Positions 1 through 11,167 of a stretch of DNA of 64,000 bases are shown in pieces. The DNA comes from Hexactinellida sp. DTS-2022 (taxonomy: Eukaryota; Porifera; Hexactinellida): contig JAPNXP010000007.1 in NCBI GenBank assembly GCA_028753945.1, forward strand, positions 4,650,001 to 4,714,000, read 5' to 3'. The translations under genes were made by a program, and so were the position numbers. A model generated the notes under the pieces. It made no database searches. It saw only the letters and a program-made list of their open reading frames with translations, and was not told the origin of the DNA. Position 1 is the first letter of the stretch, and every line of letters starts with the position of its first letter.

Positions 1-41
1 TGGATCGCATCTTGCAAATAGAGTCACAGTAAAAACAGTTA

Positions 42-411
42 CCTTATTATAGGAAATTATCGCGCCATGAAATTAACGCGAATTTCTCCAAATCGCGTTA
101 ATTTCATGGAGCGTTAATTTCGATGACCTTAATTTCCTGCTATTTAGCAAAATTATACAATGGATGGACAAACTTCCGATCTACATATTTTCAGATGTGC
201 AACTAGTTTGAAAGGATATACCATGTCTAGCAAGTAGATTGAAGCCTATTTGGGCACAATAATGGTATTCAATCAGGAGATTAATAATCCTGAAATTTTT
301 TATAAAATTTATTCGCGTTACGTAATTTCATATATTTGAAAATGTTCAGCTCCAATTCGCGTTAATTTCATGGAGCGTTAATTTCCTTCGCGTTAATTAC
401 ATATAATACGG
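42..411. mobile_element. MITE inserted in the MULE transposase (TA target)
   Basis: A 370-bp element with imperfect terminal inverted repeats CC(T/G)TATTATA and inner inverted copies of a GCGTTAATTTCATGG motif near both ends. It is flanked by TA on each side, which suggests Tc1/mariner-type insertion. It separates the first 41 bases from the transposase reading frame that resumes at about 414. Confidence 0.55.
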
Positions 412-413
412 TA

Positions 414-1781
414 TTCTCATATGATACCACATTCAACCTTGGAGATTTCTTCGTATCTCCGCTTCTCTTTCGGCACACGATCTTTAAAGAGTCTCCAGTA
501 ATTCCAGGACTATTTTTAATACATGAACGGAAGCTACAAAAAAACCATGAGATCCTGTTTGAAATGGCCGCTATTAAAGTTTCAGCACTTACACAAAGAG
601 TATTTCCAATAGTGACTGACGAAGAAAAAGGAATTGTAAATGCGATTTGAAAATTTCTTCCCAATTCAATCAGACTCCGCTGCTGGAACCACATTTTCAG
701 AAGTGCACGATACTGGTGCAGGAATCATAACATCAACCGTAATCAAGTTCAAATATTCATTTCTGACATGAAAGATCTCTTCCACAAGCCTTCTCATGAT
801 GCTTACGAGGCTGAGCTTGAAAAACGTACTGCGAACTGGATCAATCCAATTCTTCAATATTACTTGAAGAATATACATCCAGAAATTCATAAATCTATTG
901 GCCGGTGGATACTAGAGAAAGAAGGTGTATATTGTCCATTCAGTGGAGTACTTACGAATCAGTCTGAAAGCTTTAACATGGTCTTGAAAAGTTTGCAACA
1001 ATGGAAAGAAGTTCCAGTAGATTGTATCCTCTTATCATTTTACCTCCTTCAATCACTTTTTATGAATGAAATTAAAAGAGGTTTTGCTAATCAAGGCAAT
1101 TATCACCTTCATACACAATTTCTCTTTATGATGGAGGAGGCTGACATCTCAGAGCCTGCATTCATATGTGTATCTCCTCAAGAGATTGTCAATCGTATCA
1201 GAGAAAAGGGTATTGTTGCTTACACTGCAACTGATGACGTTCGATTGTCAGAACAGCTGGAAGTGAAATTAGGATACCAGAAGCCCCACTCCTCTCTAAC
1301 CCAAATTGAAAGAGCACATATAATACTACACTCAGGAAACATCTCATTTGATCCCAAGCTACATTTATTCAATGTTATTGGTTCTGGCAACCGCCCATAT
1401 GTTGTCCGCCTATTCCCACGGGAGATGTGTAGTTGCCCTTCAAGTGGGATATGTTATCACATCATAGCTGTAAAAATAAGCATTGGTAGCGAAACTAGTG
1501 TTACGAAGCATCAGAAATTAAATTTGACAATGTTTCGTAAAAGAACTCGCATTCGTAAAGATAAAACATCAGGAAGGGAGAGAGCACGAAAGATGGACGT
1601 AGATGAGAACCAGATAAAAATGGATATCCCAGCATATTTTCTACTTGACCTAACACCTGAAAATATATGCTCAATTCAAATACTACTCAAGAACGTCTGG
1701 TGGATTCTAGTTCGGAAAATTCTAATATATATTCCATTTCACCTGTACAATAAACCCACAAGATGCAAAACAAGAAGATAA
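414..1781 (+). pseudogene. MULE transposase, C-terminal two thirds, with in-frame stop
   Basis: The frame runs open from just after the inserted MITE to the stop at 1779-1781, except for one TGA at 648-650. It begins with a MULE catalytic-domain motif (DTTFNLGDFFVSPLLFRH, about residues 5-22), then VTDEEKG just before the TGA and CWNHIFRSARY just after it; the D and CxxH elements are typical of the family. Further on, CSCPSSGICYH (near 1424-1456) fits the SWIM zinc finger, CxCx(n)CxH, usual at the C terminus of MULE transposases. A basic tail follows. The enzyme would cut and paste the element. The stop codon plus the MITE upstream make it a pseudogene. Confidence 0.8.
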
Positions 1782-1908
1782 TTCATCCCCATTCAAACAA
1801 TCAGTTCCTCACGTCAACATACTAGATACGAAAGAAGACAATTCTTCTCAATACTCGCATTCTCTATTTCTATGTGATAATATTTCCGATACCTCCTCAA
1901 CTGAAAAT

Positions 1909-2402
1909 ATGAGTGAAAGTGAATCCCTCAATTTAACTTATAAACAGGGAAACGAGACACATACACCCACTCTTCAATATGAGTGTAAGAAAAATGAGCT
2001 TGCACGCAATCTATTGTATTTTCATAAACAGAAGAAAAGTTACCTTCTAAACGATGATGTAATTGAGATTGATGAGTCTAAAGCTTCACAAAGTCATTGT
2101 GAAGAAAAAGAATATTGGCTAAAACAATATAATCTATTACAGGACCACAAACAGATGTTATTAAGCAATAATTGGATTGATGATAAGTTGATTGACGCTT
2201 CTAAAAATTCTAAAATTGACGCTTAGAAAATTCTAGCCAAACAATTTGTGAATAGATTCATTCGTCGGGTCAGGTTTCCAAGTTCCAAGATACAACTGTT
2301 GGATTGTGCTGCAATTTCTCGATTAAAACTGGCGAATTCATTCAGATTCTTCATGGCGGCGACTGAAAAACCAAGCTCGCAGAAAACGCGTATTATATAT
2401 TG
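1909..2402 (+). pseudogene. possible C48/Ulp1-type protease N-terminal fragment in the MULE
   Basis: An open frame of 105 codons starting at ATG 1909 ends at a TAG (2224-2226) and then stays open in the same frame to 2402. The stretch WLKQYNLLQDHKQMLLSNNW followed by IDDKLIDAS and then, after the stop, KILAKQF resembles the start of Ulp1-like C48 peptidase domains attached to some MULE and other transposons (WL-D-II-AAQ-LL--QF). A local duplication of about 22 bases created the stop. No catalytic His-Asp-Cys region is visible downstream. The family call is tentative. Confidence 0.4.
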
Positions 2403-2408
2403 AATAAA

Positions 2409-2829
2409 AACCAACTGCCACTCAAGGGCGCGACAGCAACACCTTTTTGCACAAAATACCGGCGCGTTGCTAAGACACTTTATGGTCCTAATACAAACAC
2501 GCGGCTCCATGAATCGTGTTTCCCAAATTCACTTGCATCGTAATCTCCCGTGCTGGAAAAAGCGCAGCTTTTGAATGTGTGAAATTGGATTCTGGAGTAA
2601 AAACTTAACTATCAATTCGAGTAGTTTTGGTCTATTGGTAAAAACCCTATCTATCTTAGCTTAGTAGCATTGAGTAGTATGGAGTATCAGTCCAAAGCTC
2701 CCAACTACTAAGTGTGTAGCATCACTCCTGTCAAACAAACCAACTGCCACTCAAGGGCGCGCCAGCAACACCTTTTTGCACAAAATACCGGCGCGTTGCT
2801 AAGACACTTTATGGTCCTAATACAAACAC
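2409..2829. repeat. 92-bp direct duplication, copies at 2409-2500 and 2738-2829
   Basis: The block starting AACCAACTGCCACTCAAGGG and ending ATACAAACAC occurs twice with one clear difference (GCGACAG against GCGCCAG), about 330 bases apart. The near identity points to a recent local duplication inside the MULE. No gene is recognised between them. Confidence 0.8.
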
Positions 2830-2980
2830 CAACCAACAACACTACCAACAAGGAGGAAAACTACATCCAAAACATACACACACAACCAACTCAATTCTAT
2901 CTAAAAACACACAACCAACTCAATCCCATCTATCAACTTAATTCAAACAAAAAACTCACAACACCTTAGAGCGAAACCAA

Positions 2981-3125
2981 CAACAGCATTTGCAACAAAC
3001 TGCAATGCTACTACATAGTACAGCAACAGCATTTGCAACAAATTGCAAGCTAGTACTATACACTACATAGTATAGCAGCAGCATTTGCAACAAATTGCAA
3101 GCTAGTACTATACACTATACACTAA
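2981..3125. repeat. tandem repeat, about 57-bp unit, 3 copies
   Basis: Three head-to-tail units each contain CAGCATTTGCAACAAATTGC followed by a TACTACATAGTA-like or TACTATACACTA-like stretch. It lies in the noncoding part of the MULE between the coding region and the terminal array. 3126-3418 is AT-rich with no recognisable feature. Confidence 0.75.
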
Positions 3126-3418
3126 TCAAGCAGTGTAGAATTAATACTGAAAAAGTATGCACTACACAAATCCAACACAGCAAAGAACAATACCAACTGA
3201 ATACCAAACCAACTCTGGTAACAGATCTAAATTAAAGCACCCACACACATTCAAACTAAACACCTTAACAAAACTGAAGAGTCTATAAATAGACGAAAGT
3301 TATTACTTATTTTCGCTATTGTACTATTTCCTTCTACACAATTTATTAAACCTTTACCCAGTTATAAGTCTCTGATGTTGAGCAGAGTTAGAAGCACTAA
3401 TAAAAACTATTATATCGA

Positions 3419-3716
3419 TGATTCCATCATTCAGCCATTTTCCACCATTCAGTCATTTTCCACCATTTTCCACCATTCAGTCATTTTCCACCATTCAGTC
3501 GTTTTCCACCATTTTCCACCATTCAGTCGTTTTCCACCATTTTCCACCTTTCAGTCGATTTTTAGAAATTCCACCACTTTCCACCATTCAGTCATTTCGA
3601 CGAAAATTCAGAAATTCCACCATTTTCCACTAGTTTCCACCATTCAGTCAAGTAGTTTTCCACCATTTTCCACCACTCGGATGTTTTCCACCATTTTCCA
3701 CCATTCAGTCAGACCC
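3419..3716 (+). repeat. tandem-repeat terminus of the MULE
   Basis: More than ten degenerate copies of TTTTCCACCATTCAGTC and shorter TTTTCCACCAT units fill this stretch and end at CAGTCAGACCC (3716). Reading frames through it give only low-complexity protein and are not genes. Such arrays at transposon ends are usually repeated transposase binding sites; that role is inferred. Confidence 0.75.
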
Positions 3717-3867
3717 AATAGGAGTATATATTTAATCTATCATTTAATTAATACAAATATTTATCTTTCAATAATTAAACACAATTTTACTCTTCACGTA
3801 TTCTTTAGTCAGAAAGGGTGATAAATGCTTAATTAATCGAACGAGTTTCGGTCAGTAATAAACTATC

Positions 3868-3995
3868 AATCGTTCCTTTCCGTTCCGTAAATTAGGCATC
3901 AACAAATTACGGAATCGTTCCGTTCCGTTCCGTAAATTAGGCATCAACAAATTCCGGAACTGTTCCATTCCGTTCCGTAAATTAGGTATGTCCAA
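3868..3995. repeat. tandem repeat, about 47-bp unit, 3 copies
   Basis: Three units contain CGTTCCGTTCCGTAAATTAG followed by GCATCAACAAATT. The array lies 150 bases beyond the MULE terminus. 3717-3867 and 3996-4044 are AT-rich and featureless. Confidence 0.75.
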
Positions 3996-4164
3996 AATTA
4001 GACAATTAGTATGGGAAAAAATCTGAACTCTACAGAGCTCAGCTCTATATAAGGATTCTCTTAATTTAATTAAATAAAATATTTTGCAATCCTGAATGTA
4101 CCTCTGCATAATAATGGTTTAATGGTGAGAATAAGACCGCGAAGCGGTCTCTTCTCATCTTTAA

Positions 4165-5260
4165 GGCTCGACTCGCACTCTCAAATATTGTTTTCCGATC
4201 CTATCCATAGTTTAAGCCTACACTATACTGATAACAATCCACCATCACAATTGATTTCGAATAATATTCGCTCGAGTGATTGATTTTAGTTCCATATTGC
4301 GTAATATTAAATTCCTATACCTGACTGAAATATGTGCGCAGTTGTAACAATTAAACCACAGAAGTTTAATTAAGCGCTGTTCCCAGTTGAATGAAGTTAC
4401 TTACTACATGAATCATAAATCTGCGAAAAAGGAATTAATTTAGCATGAACCTAGTGACCTTACTACAAGTATTCTATATTATTGGTAGAAGAATAATGGT
4501 TGTGGTTGCTGATAGTGGCAGACTCTGTTGATTATTTAGATGCAAATTACGGCGGCTGGGTATAAGGAATGTATCAGGTGGTTGGCTAGCATGAGGTAGA
4601 CCCCGGCCTCAAGATCAGTGTGGTGTCCGAAATACTCGTCATAGCCGCCCGAGAACGTCCAGTTGTTACCATGGTGATGGTAGAGCATCGATGTTATGCC
4701 GTCAAATCTAAATCCATCGAACTCATCAACTTAAATCATTGAAAAACAATCTGGTAAGCGTATTAGATTGCAATAAATGATCAGCAATTAACGAATATTT
4801 TGAAGAACCAACTATCTCACTTCTTTCAATGCATTCTATATAATTATTAGTCATCAAAGTGAAACCAAGACAATGATTCATGATTATTTGGCATTTTTTG
4901 GATTCAAAATCTTATAACAATTCTTTAGATGTAATTGAAGCATTTTATTTAGGTGTCGGTTATGTACTAACATACTCTTAATAATCCTGAATACAGAAAA
5001 CATCAGATACTTGATGGAATTTTTTTATAGGGTTGCGCATGTTGCATCACTTTGAATGGGAAATTATTTTTAAAATCTTATACTTAATATGGAGAAGAAT
5101 GTACTTCCGGTGTTGATATTTCCCAAACTATTTGGAATTTCTGAATGAAACTTTCAGTGAATACTTCAGACTTATAAAGCTTGCTTAATATGCACTAAAC
5201 ATTCAAGTTGTCTACTTTTGGATTTCTGCCTGCCAGTGTCTGGAGAGTGCGAGTCGAGCC
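4165..5260. mobile_element. TIR element carrying a captured host exon (Pack-type)
   Basis: A 1096-bp element is bounded by perfect 18-bp terminal inverted repeats, GGCTCGACTCGCACTCTC, and flanked by a 7-bp direct repeat TCTTTAA. The uninterrupted target (CATCTTTAAACC) is present in the paralogous repeat at about 6505, proving an insertion. The interior carries an intact exon of glycogen branching enzyme on the minus strand (4551-4729) with splice-site-like borders, plus about 300-400 bases of AT-rich flank on each side. No transposase is present. A 7-bp duplication does not assign a superfamily. Confidence 0.8.
4551..4729 (-). pseudogene. GBE1: captured exon of 1,4-alpha-glucan branching enzyme
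   Basis: Read on the minus strand, the 179-nt exon translates without a stop and contains [18 protein letters not shown], the hallmark of eukaryotic glycogen branching enzyme including the catalytic nucleophile Asp. GYDEYFG and [15 protein letters not shown] follow, in the order seen in GBE1. It is bordered by an AG acceptor (4731-4730) and a GT donor (4550-4549). GBE1 forms alpha-1,6 branches in glycogen in the cytosol. Only this exon is present, inside a TIR element, so it is read as a gene fragment picked up with its intron edges. It could also be a real exon of a gene split across the region, but the flanking TIRs and target duplication argue against that. Confidence 0.8.
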
Positions 5261-5737
5261 TCTTTAAACCATTATTATGCAGAGATTAAATCCAGAGTTG
5301 GTAAATTACTTTCAATACAATTTACTGAAATAAATTCATTGCGTATAATTTACCAACACAGGTCTCAATTTATTTGAGCAAAGAAGCTAACTTTTTAATA
5401 TAGCTGAACGAGCGACCCTTAAGAATTATTGAGCTATTAATTAACTAATAATTTATAACTAATGAGCAATGAGAATAACTTACATAACATAATTTCCCAA
5501 ACTAATTACAGTAACTAATCACAACCCAAAATGAATTTTAGGCACGGGTTATTAAGTCATGGTGTGTAATTTACTAGCCACAGGTGAACTCATTATTAAT
5601 ATTATTGCTTTTGGGGAGGGAAAGGCCGCGAAGCGGCCGTTAATTGTATCGCGTAGTGCCTAACACGAACAAACAAAAGTCGCGAAGCGACTTTTGTGAG
5701 AGAGTGATCCTTCGCGAAGCGACCGAGACCGAAGGGC

Positions 5738-7491
5738 TCGTATATTAAAAGCGGAATTGTTGTGTGTTTGTTTGTTTGTTTGGATGTTTGTCCGTAATTG
5801 ATTGGAAAGACTACGAGTCCCAGAAAGCTGAAAATTTGTATACAGGGGTAATTTTGTACTGCGACAACGATCTATTGGTTTTTGAAACAAAATAGCGGGA
5901 TTATGACGTCATAGTTTCGAAAAACAGATATTTTGCACTAGCTTCCCAATTTTGCTCCGATTTGTAGAAAATTCAAAGCATTAGACGATTCACGAATTCC
6001 TTTTTTTCTTCTGATTGTGACACAGTTAATTAATTAGTCCCTACACTAATCAACCATAAATAGTGTATCGTACCAACACAGGTATAGCAAAGTGCAAAAT
6101 CGATTTTCGACTGTGTTCTATTGCAAACAATTCATGTAAGAGTGATTAACGAAAGTTATTAGTTAAAATGTATCATATTATTCTTAGCACTATGTGGGTG
6201 ATCTGATTTGTTTGGTTAACAAGAATGCACTCGAGTAGTTTACTTCTCTGATGCATTGTTTATTTATTACACATATTGGCTTCCTATTAATAAGACAATG
6301 AATGGAATTCCGTAATTTTTAACCTATACTGAAATTATGAAATTAAGTAGTTGATTCATCAAAGGATTTAGGATCTGTCTAATTATGAAATTGATTATGT
6401 TTATTATTACGTACTATCAATTAAATCAAATATTTTACAACCCTGGATTTAACCTCTGCATAATAATGGTTTAATGGTGAGAATAAGACCGCGAAGCGAT
6501 CTTATTCTCATCTTTAAACCATTATTATGCAGAGATTAAATTACTTTGCAATACATTATACTGGAATAAATAATTGCGAATAATTTATCAGCCACGGGTT
6601 TCAAATTATTTGAGCTAACAAGCCAACCTTTTAATGGAGCTGAAATGAGCTACCTTAATTAAGAATTATTGAGCCAATATAATATATTATTAACTAATAA
6701 TTAATAACTAATAAGTAATGAGAATAACATACATAACACATCATTTCCCAAACAAATTACATTAACGAATCACAACCCAGAATGAATTTAAGCGCGCGTT
6801 AAGTAGTGTGTGTAATATACTAGCCACAGGTTAACTTATTTATTATTAATATTACTGTCTTTTAGAGGAGGGAAAGGCCGCGAAGCGGCCGTTAATTGCA
6901 TCGCGTAGTGCCTAACACGAACGAACAAAGGTCGCGAAGCTACCTTTGTGAGAGAGTGTTCCGTCGCGAAGCGACCGAGACCGAAGGACTCGTACTATTA
7001 AAACACAAGGGTGGGTGTGTGCGTGTATATATTTGTTTGTATGTTCCGAGTTGATTGAAGAAAGTGGACGGTTTACAATTGTGATTTTTGGCATATAGGA
7101 GTAACTTTTGGCACCCGCCAACAAGTTGAGGTTTCCACTCAAAATTTCTTACACCTCGACAAGTTATGACGTCATTGTCACATTTCGAGAACCCTGAAAA
7201 TTCACTTAATCGAACATAATTCGCGCCCACGAAGAGATAAAAATCTGAAAATTTAATAGAATATGCACATTAATGATGCGGACACGTTGGTCACACCAGA
7301 TTGCCAATATGCTAACTAATTATCGCATGATGACGTATTCACAAAAATTTCACATTGTTAATTTGACTATTTTAGGCCTATTTACGCTTTATAATCAATA
7401 TTAGGAGTATATAAACCACACACCAACCGCTTCGCGGTTGGTGTGTGGTTGTGTTCTGCCGCGAAGCGACCTAGCAAGCGAAGCGCGCTAG
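5738..7491 (+). mobile_element. composite non-autonomous Helitron, copy 1
   Basis: It starts TCGTATATTAAAAGCGG, a typical Helitron 5' end, and finishes with a CGCGAAGCG-rich hairpin region and GCGCGCTAG followed by T. It is collinear with 8243-9957: a 5' part, a middle part shared with 4045-5737, then an internal TCGTACTATTAAAAC start at 6990 and a common 3' end. The internal start suggests two Helitron-like units joined head to tail. No Rep/helicase coding sequence is present, so it depends on an autonomous partner elsewhere. Confidence 0.6.
6463..6536. repeat. hairpin within the Helitron, empty site of the 4165-5260 insertion
   Basis: CTGCATAATAATGGTTTAA and its complement form the stem and ACCGCGAAGCGAT sits near the loop. 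The same palindrome at 4096-5280 is split by the capture element, so this copy shows the target before insertion. Confidence 0.8.
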
Positions 7492-8101
7492 TATTCTGTT
7501 AAAATTCAAATTTTTTAATACCTTATACATCAATTTCCAACTAACTCTGCTGTTATTCAACAGACCGGCTAACTGGTTAATAAATTCTCTACCCGTTAAC
7601 CGATGTCAGCAACAGTTAACCGAATCCATCTTTGTCATTATATCCATTATGTACTATAACAGTTACTTAAATGAAGTATTAATCTGGTTATATAAATTTA
7701 AACTCAATGAGTATTCAATCAAACTATTGTCCTCGTGATAGACCTCCCCCTTCAGGTGCAGTATCATTACTAGTAGAATGATATTTCATACATAGGATAT
7801 ATTTCTCCAATACTCCGCCTTTCAGAATGTGAACTATCGCATTACACATAAGTTGCATTCTAAAAGGATGAGTTAAGATCTTACATATTATTTATATTTT
7901 TATTGGCTATAAATGGCATTATATATTCCCTGATTTAGTTCAATTGGTCTTAAAGTGGGCCATAGAGCCGCCAAGGCCGCTTTAATGTAAGGGTAGGGGG
8001 GGGAGGGGGTGAACTATATAAGGATAAATTATCTTAGTATCGTATTAATAATTGCAAACTGTTAAGCAACCAAATCAGTTATTATACTCGTAGACTACAT
8101 A
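7492..8101. other. intergenic, remnants of GGTTAACC-type hAT elements
   Basis: The segment at 7555-7630 carries ACCGGCTAACTGGTTAA and CAGTTAACCGAATCCA, motifs shared with 30990-31500 and 61460-61505, and is probably a worn hAT-type element. A G-rich run lies near 7985-8005. No gene is seen. Confidence 0.5.
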
Positions 8102-8242
8102 TAGTGAAGTTGCTTTATTAGAAACTCGGGTTTTGCTGCAAAAATAGTTGCAAATTGGCGAAGTTGCTAATAATGGAATTTTCTTTAAAAAGGGTATATA
8201 TGATTTTATATAGGTATTCGTCATTCTCATTATCTTAATATA

Positions 8243-9957
8243 TCTGTATATTAAAAGCGGAATTGTTGTGTGTGTGTGTGTTTGTCCAGAATTAATAGGA
8301 AAGACTACGAGTCCTAGGAAGCTGAAAATTGGCATGCAGGGGTAACTTTGTACTGCGACAACGATCTATTGGTTTTCTAAGCGAAATAACGGGACTATGA
8401 CGTCATAAACGCACATATTTGGTAATAACTCTTTCAGTTTTTATCCGATTCGGCCACAATTTTAAATGATAACACAACATACAATGAGACACACGTGTTC
8501 CGATTTATGGGAATGTGACGTCATGTGGGAACTAATTTGGATTCAGCTCTTACACTTTTGGTTCAATCGACAAATAATTTTGTCACATTATAAAACAGAA
8601 TGTATTTCATGTCTCTAGAAATTTTTATAATTTTCGCATTTTATCTGAGCCAGGCCATAACAAAAATGTAACTTCCAATTGCTGCATCATTGCATATATT
8701 GAGGTTTATGATTTAATCTTCACCTACAATATTTCCGAAATTGCATACTTGATTAATCCAGTTTGGCTTCCATCAGTTTATTTCTATTCGTGATGTATTT
8801 AGCTTACGTCAGTATATTACTATCAATCTGATTTGTTTGGTCAACGAGAATGCGTTTATCTAATGCATTGTTTATTTATTACACCTATATTGGCTTCTAT
8901 AATAAGACTATCAATAGAACCTAGGATTTCTACTAGAAATGAATTAAGTTAAATAATCTAAGATTTTGGTTCTGCTTAATAATTATTGAGCTATTAATTA
9001 ACTAATAATTATTAACTAATGAGCAATGAGAATAACTTACAAACATAATTTCCCAAAACAAATTACAGTAACTAATCAAAACCAAAAATGAATTTTAGGC
9101 ACGGCCAGTGTTTTTTTTAAGGATTTGCTTAGAGGGCCCTACCAACAATTAGAGGCCCTCACCCAAACAATTAGAGGCCCTCACTCTACATTTCATGATA
9201 TTGAATACTTAGCACATTAAAAATTAGAGGCCCATTGAGAAAAATTAGAAGACCATTTTGGGCCTCTAATTTGCCTTAAAAAAAACACTGGGCACGGCCA
9301 CAGGTGAACTCATTATTAATATTATTGCTTTTGGGGAGGGAAAGGCCGCGAAGCGGCCGTTAATTGTATTGCGTGGTGCCTAACACGAACGAACAAAAGT
9401 CGCGAAGCGACTTTTGTGAGAGAGTGATCCGTCGCGAAGCGACCGAGACCGAAGGGCTCGTACTATTAAAACACAAGCCTGGGTGTATACGTGTATATAT
9501 ATATATATTTGTTTGAATGTTACGAGTTGATTGAAGAAAGTGGTCGGTTTCCAAATGTGATTTTTGGCATATAGTGGTAACTTTTGGCACCCGCCAACAA
9601 GTTGAGGTTTCCACTCAAAATTTCTCACACCTCGACAAGTTATGACGTCATTGTCACATTTCGACAACCTTGAAAATTCATTTAATCGCACATAATTCGC
9701 GCCCTTTAAGAGATAAAAATCTGAAAATTTAATAGAACATGTACATTAATGATGCGGACACGTTGGCCAGATCGCCAATATGCTTACTCATTATCGAATG
9801 ATGACGTAATCACTAAATTTCACATTGTTAAATTCTACTATTTAGGCCTATTTACGCATTATAATTAATATTAGGAGTATATAAACCACCAACCGCAAAG
9901 CTGTTGGTGTGTGGTTGTGTTCTGCCGCGAAGCGACCTAGCAAGCGAAGCGCGCTAG
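8243..9957 (+). mobile_element. composite non-autonomous Helitron, copy 2 (with empty site)
   Basis: 5' end TCTGTATATTAAAAGCGG, 3' end GCGCGCTAG, inserted between A and T with no target duplication, all as known for Helitrons. The uninterrupted target is present in the paralogous element near 32695. The interior contains the same shared block as 4045-5737 and 6420-6989, a second internal start (TCGTACTATTAAAAC at 9458), and a hAT MITE at 9106-9290. There is no Rep/helicase gene. Confidence 0.75.
9106..9290. mobile_element. hAT-type MITE, 185 bp
   Basis: Terminal inverted repeats CAGTGTTTTTTTTAAGG, a perfect 8-bp target duplication GGCACGGC on both sides, and an interior of repeated TTAGAGGCCCTC. 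The uninterrupted target is seen in the paralogous block at about 5542-5550. An 8-bp duplication and CA..TG ends fit the hAT superfamily. Confidence 0.9.
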
Positions 9958-10460
9958 TAATAAATATAGTACGTACTAGAACTGATAATGAAAATACACA
10001 TTATGATACTCCTCACAGTATTTCTTGATCAAATACTGGTTTCATAAGAGTATACCGTTTTCATGGAAATGGTGAAAAGGGGCAATGCACCGGGAAAGAT
10101 TTATAACAAGAATCCACTTTGGAAAGTAAAAATTTTGAAAATGAGAATATATTGAAATCATCGTGCATTTATCTATTGAGGAAGTCCTATTAGGCAAAAT
10201 GATCAAGTCAGAGGACCAACCTAAATATGTCGACACAAAACGTATATGTACGTGCTAATTTTTATAGAATATCATTATTTTATTTGTTATTTGTGCGACT
10301 CAGTGCGAGTAATGTAATTGCTGTTCGTCAATTAGTAACTTTGAGTTGCGGAAATTGTGAACTTTTTTGTTTGTCTATTTGCAACTATGAGTTGCTTATA
10401 GGGCTACAGATCTACACTTGGGACCATAAATATGTTGCTAATAAACGAATATTGTTATTT

Positions 10461-11167
10461 AAATATTTTCGGTGAATACGATTTATCCGCTTAATTAATA
10501 GAGTCAAAAGCAACTTGGTCCCGAGGTGACTCTATTAAACCATTTATTTTGCCGGAGCTGAATCCTGGGTTAGTGAATTAATTAATTAAATTGATAGCAA
10601 TAATGAACATAATACATCTCATTGATTAGACAGATCCTAAATCATAGATGAATAAATTACTTAATTTCTTAATTTCAGTATAGGTTAGAAGTTACGAAAT
10701 TCCATTCATAGTCAGTGCCGGCTTCAGCTCTTTCGGCGCCCCACGAAAAAAGTATCTTGGCACCCCGCGTTTCCCATCAAATACTAATTTATGCAATTTA
10801 TAATTAATTTACTAACATGAAGGTGAATCTAGTCAATAGTTCCGTTAACTTGGCACTATACTACTGATATGAGATGAGGCCACGCACTAGTATGAAGACT
10901 AGCCGTTGTCTAGGGCCCCACCTCATAAGGGATGATATGAGCAGTGGTTTCGTCTCATTGCAGAGACTCATCAGGAGGGTAACCCTCGGGCCTCGACCAT
11001 TCTTATTGCGCCTCGCGCCAACCTAGTGTCGCTACTAGGTTACCAGCCGTACTGCCAGACCAACTACAGGTTTGTTCCACCCTATCAGTGTAGCGCCCCG
11101 TACTGCCACCTATAGTCTTTCCCAAGGACTATACTCCTTAAGGCTACAGGTGATATCTATAACACTA
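10461..11167. other. intergenic, fragments of MITEs
   Basis: 10486-10545 carries a worn pogo/Tigger-type MITE end (TCCGCTTAATTAATAGAGTC and its partner). 10600-10700 is an inverted copy of a piece of 6290-6400. CAGTGCCGGCTTCAGC at about 10714 looks like a hAT 5' end. 10900-11160 is a less AT-rich stretch in which no protein or RNA gene is recognised. Confidence 0.5.

Larger units (their letters stand above)
1..3716 (+). mobile_element. MULE (Mutator-like) DNA transposon, right part
   Basis: The segment holds a broken MULE transposase followed by a right terminus made of tandem repeats. The last bases, read inward on the minus strand, are GGGTCTGACTGAATGGTGG. They match in 17 of 19 positions the ends of the 1.2-kb palindrome at 12156-13378, which has a 9-bp target duplication as is usual for MULEs. 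The left end lies outside the window, so the full length is unknown. The coding part is disrupted by a stop codon and by an inserted MITE, so this copy should be dead. Confidence 0.65.
4045..5737 (+). mobile_element. Helitron-like repeat unit (5'-truncated), interrupted at 4165-5260
   Basis: The sequence on both sides of the insertion at 4165-5260 matches 6420-6989 and, in part, 8985-9457. It contains the palindrome CTGCATAATAATGGTTTAA and its complement, several CGCGAAGCG mini-hairpins, and ends in GCGACCGAGACCGAAGG. The next Helitron 5' end (TCGTATATTAAAAGC) follows directly, so this looks like the tail of a preceding unit in a head-to-tail series. The class is inferred from its neighbours. 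Confidence 0.5.
8102..10460. mobile_element. TA-type TIR element (GTTGCTTTATTAG family), split by a Helitron
   Basis: 8102-8242 and about 9965-10460 match, in order, the element at 32571-33336, including the left end with GTTGCTTTATTAG and the interior with GATAATGAAAATACACATTA. The 1715-bp Helitron at 8243-9957 sits between them. Short reading frames inside are unlike known proteins and probably noncoding. The right end is worn. Confidence 0.65.

Noticed and set aside
3375-3821. 148-codon frame rich in FHHSV repeats
   Set aside because: It is the translation of the TTTTCCACCATTCAGTC tandem array at the MULE end; no real protein is expected.
7420-7491. tRNA or structured RNA gene in the CGCGAAGCG hairpins
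   Set aside because: No cloverleaf or A/B boxes; the hairpins recur at the 3' ends of Helitron-like repeats.
10880-11165. Possible protein-coding or SINE-like stretch
   Set aside because: Neither strand gives a recognisable protein, and no pol III boxes or poly(A)/tandem tail were found.
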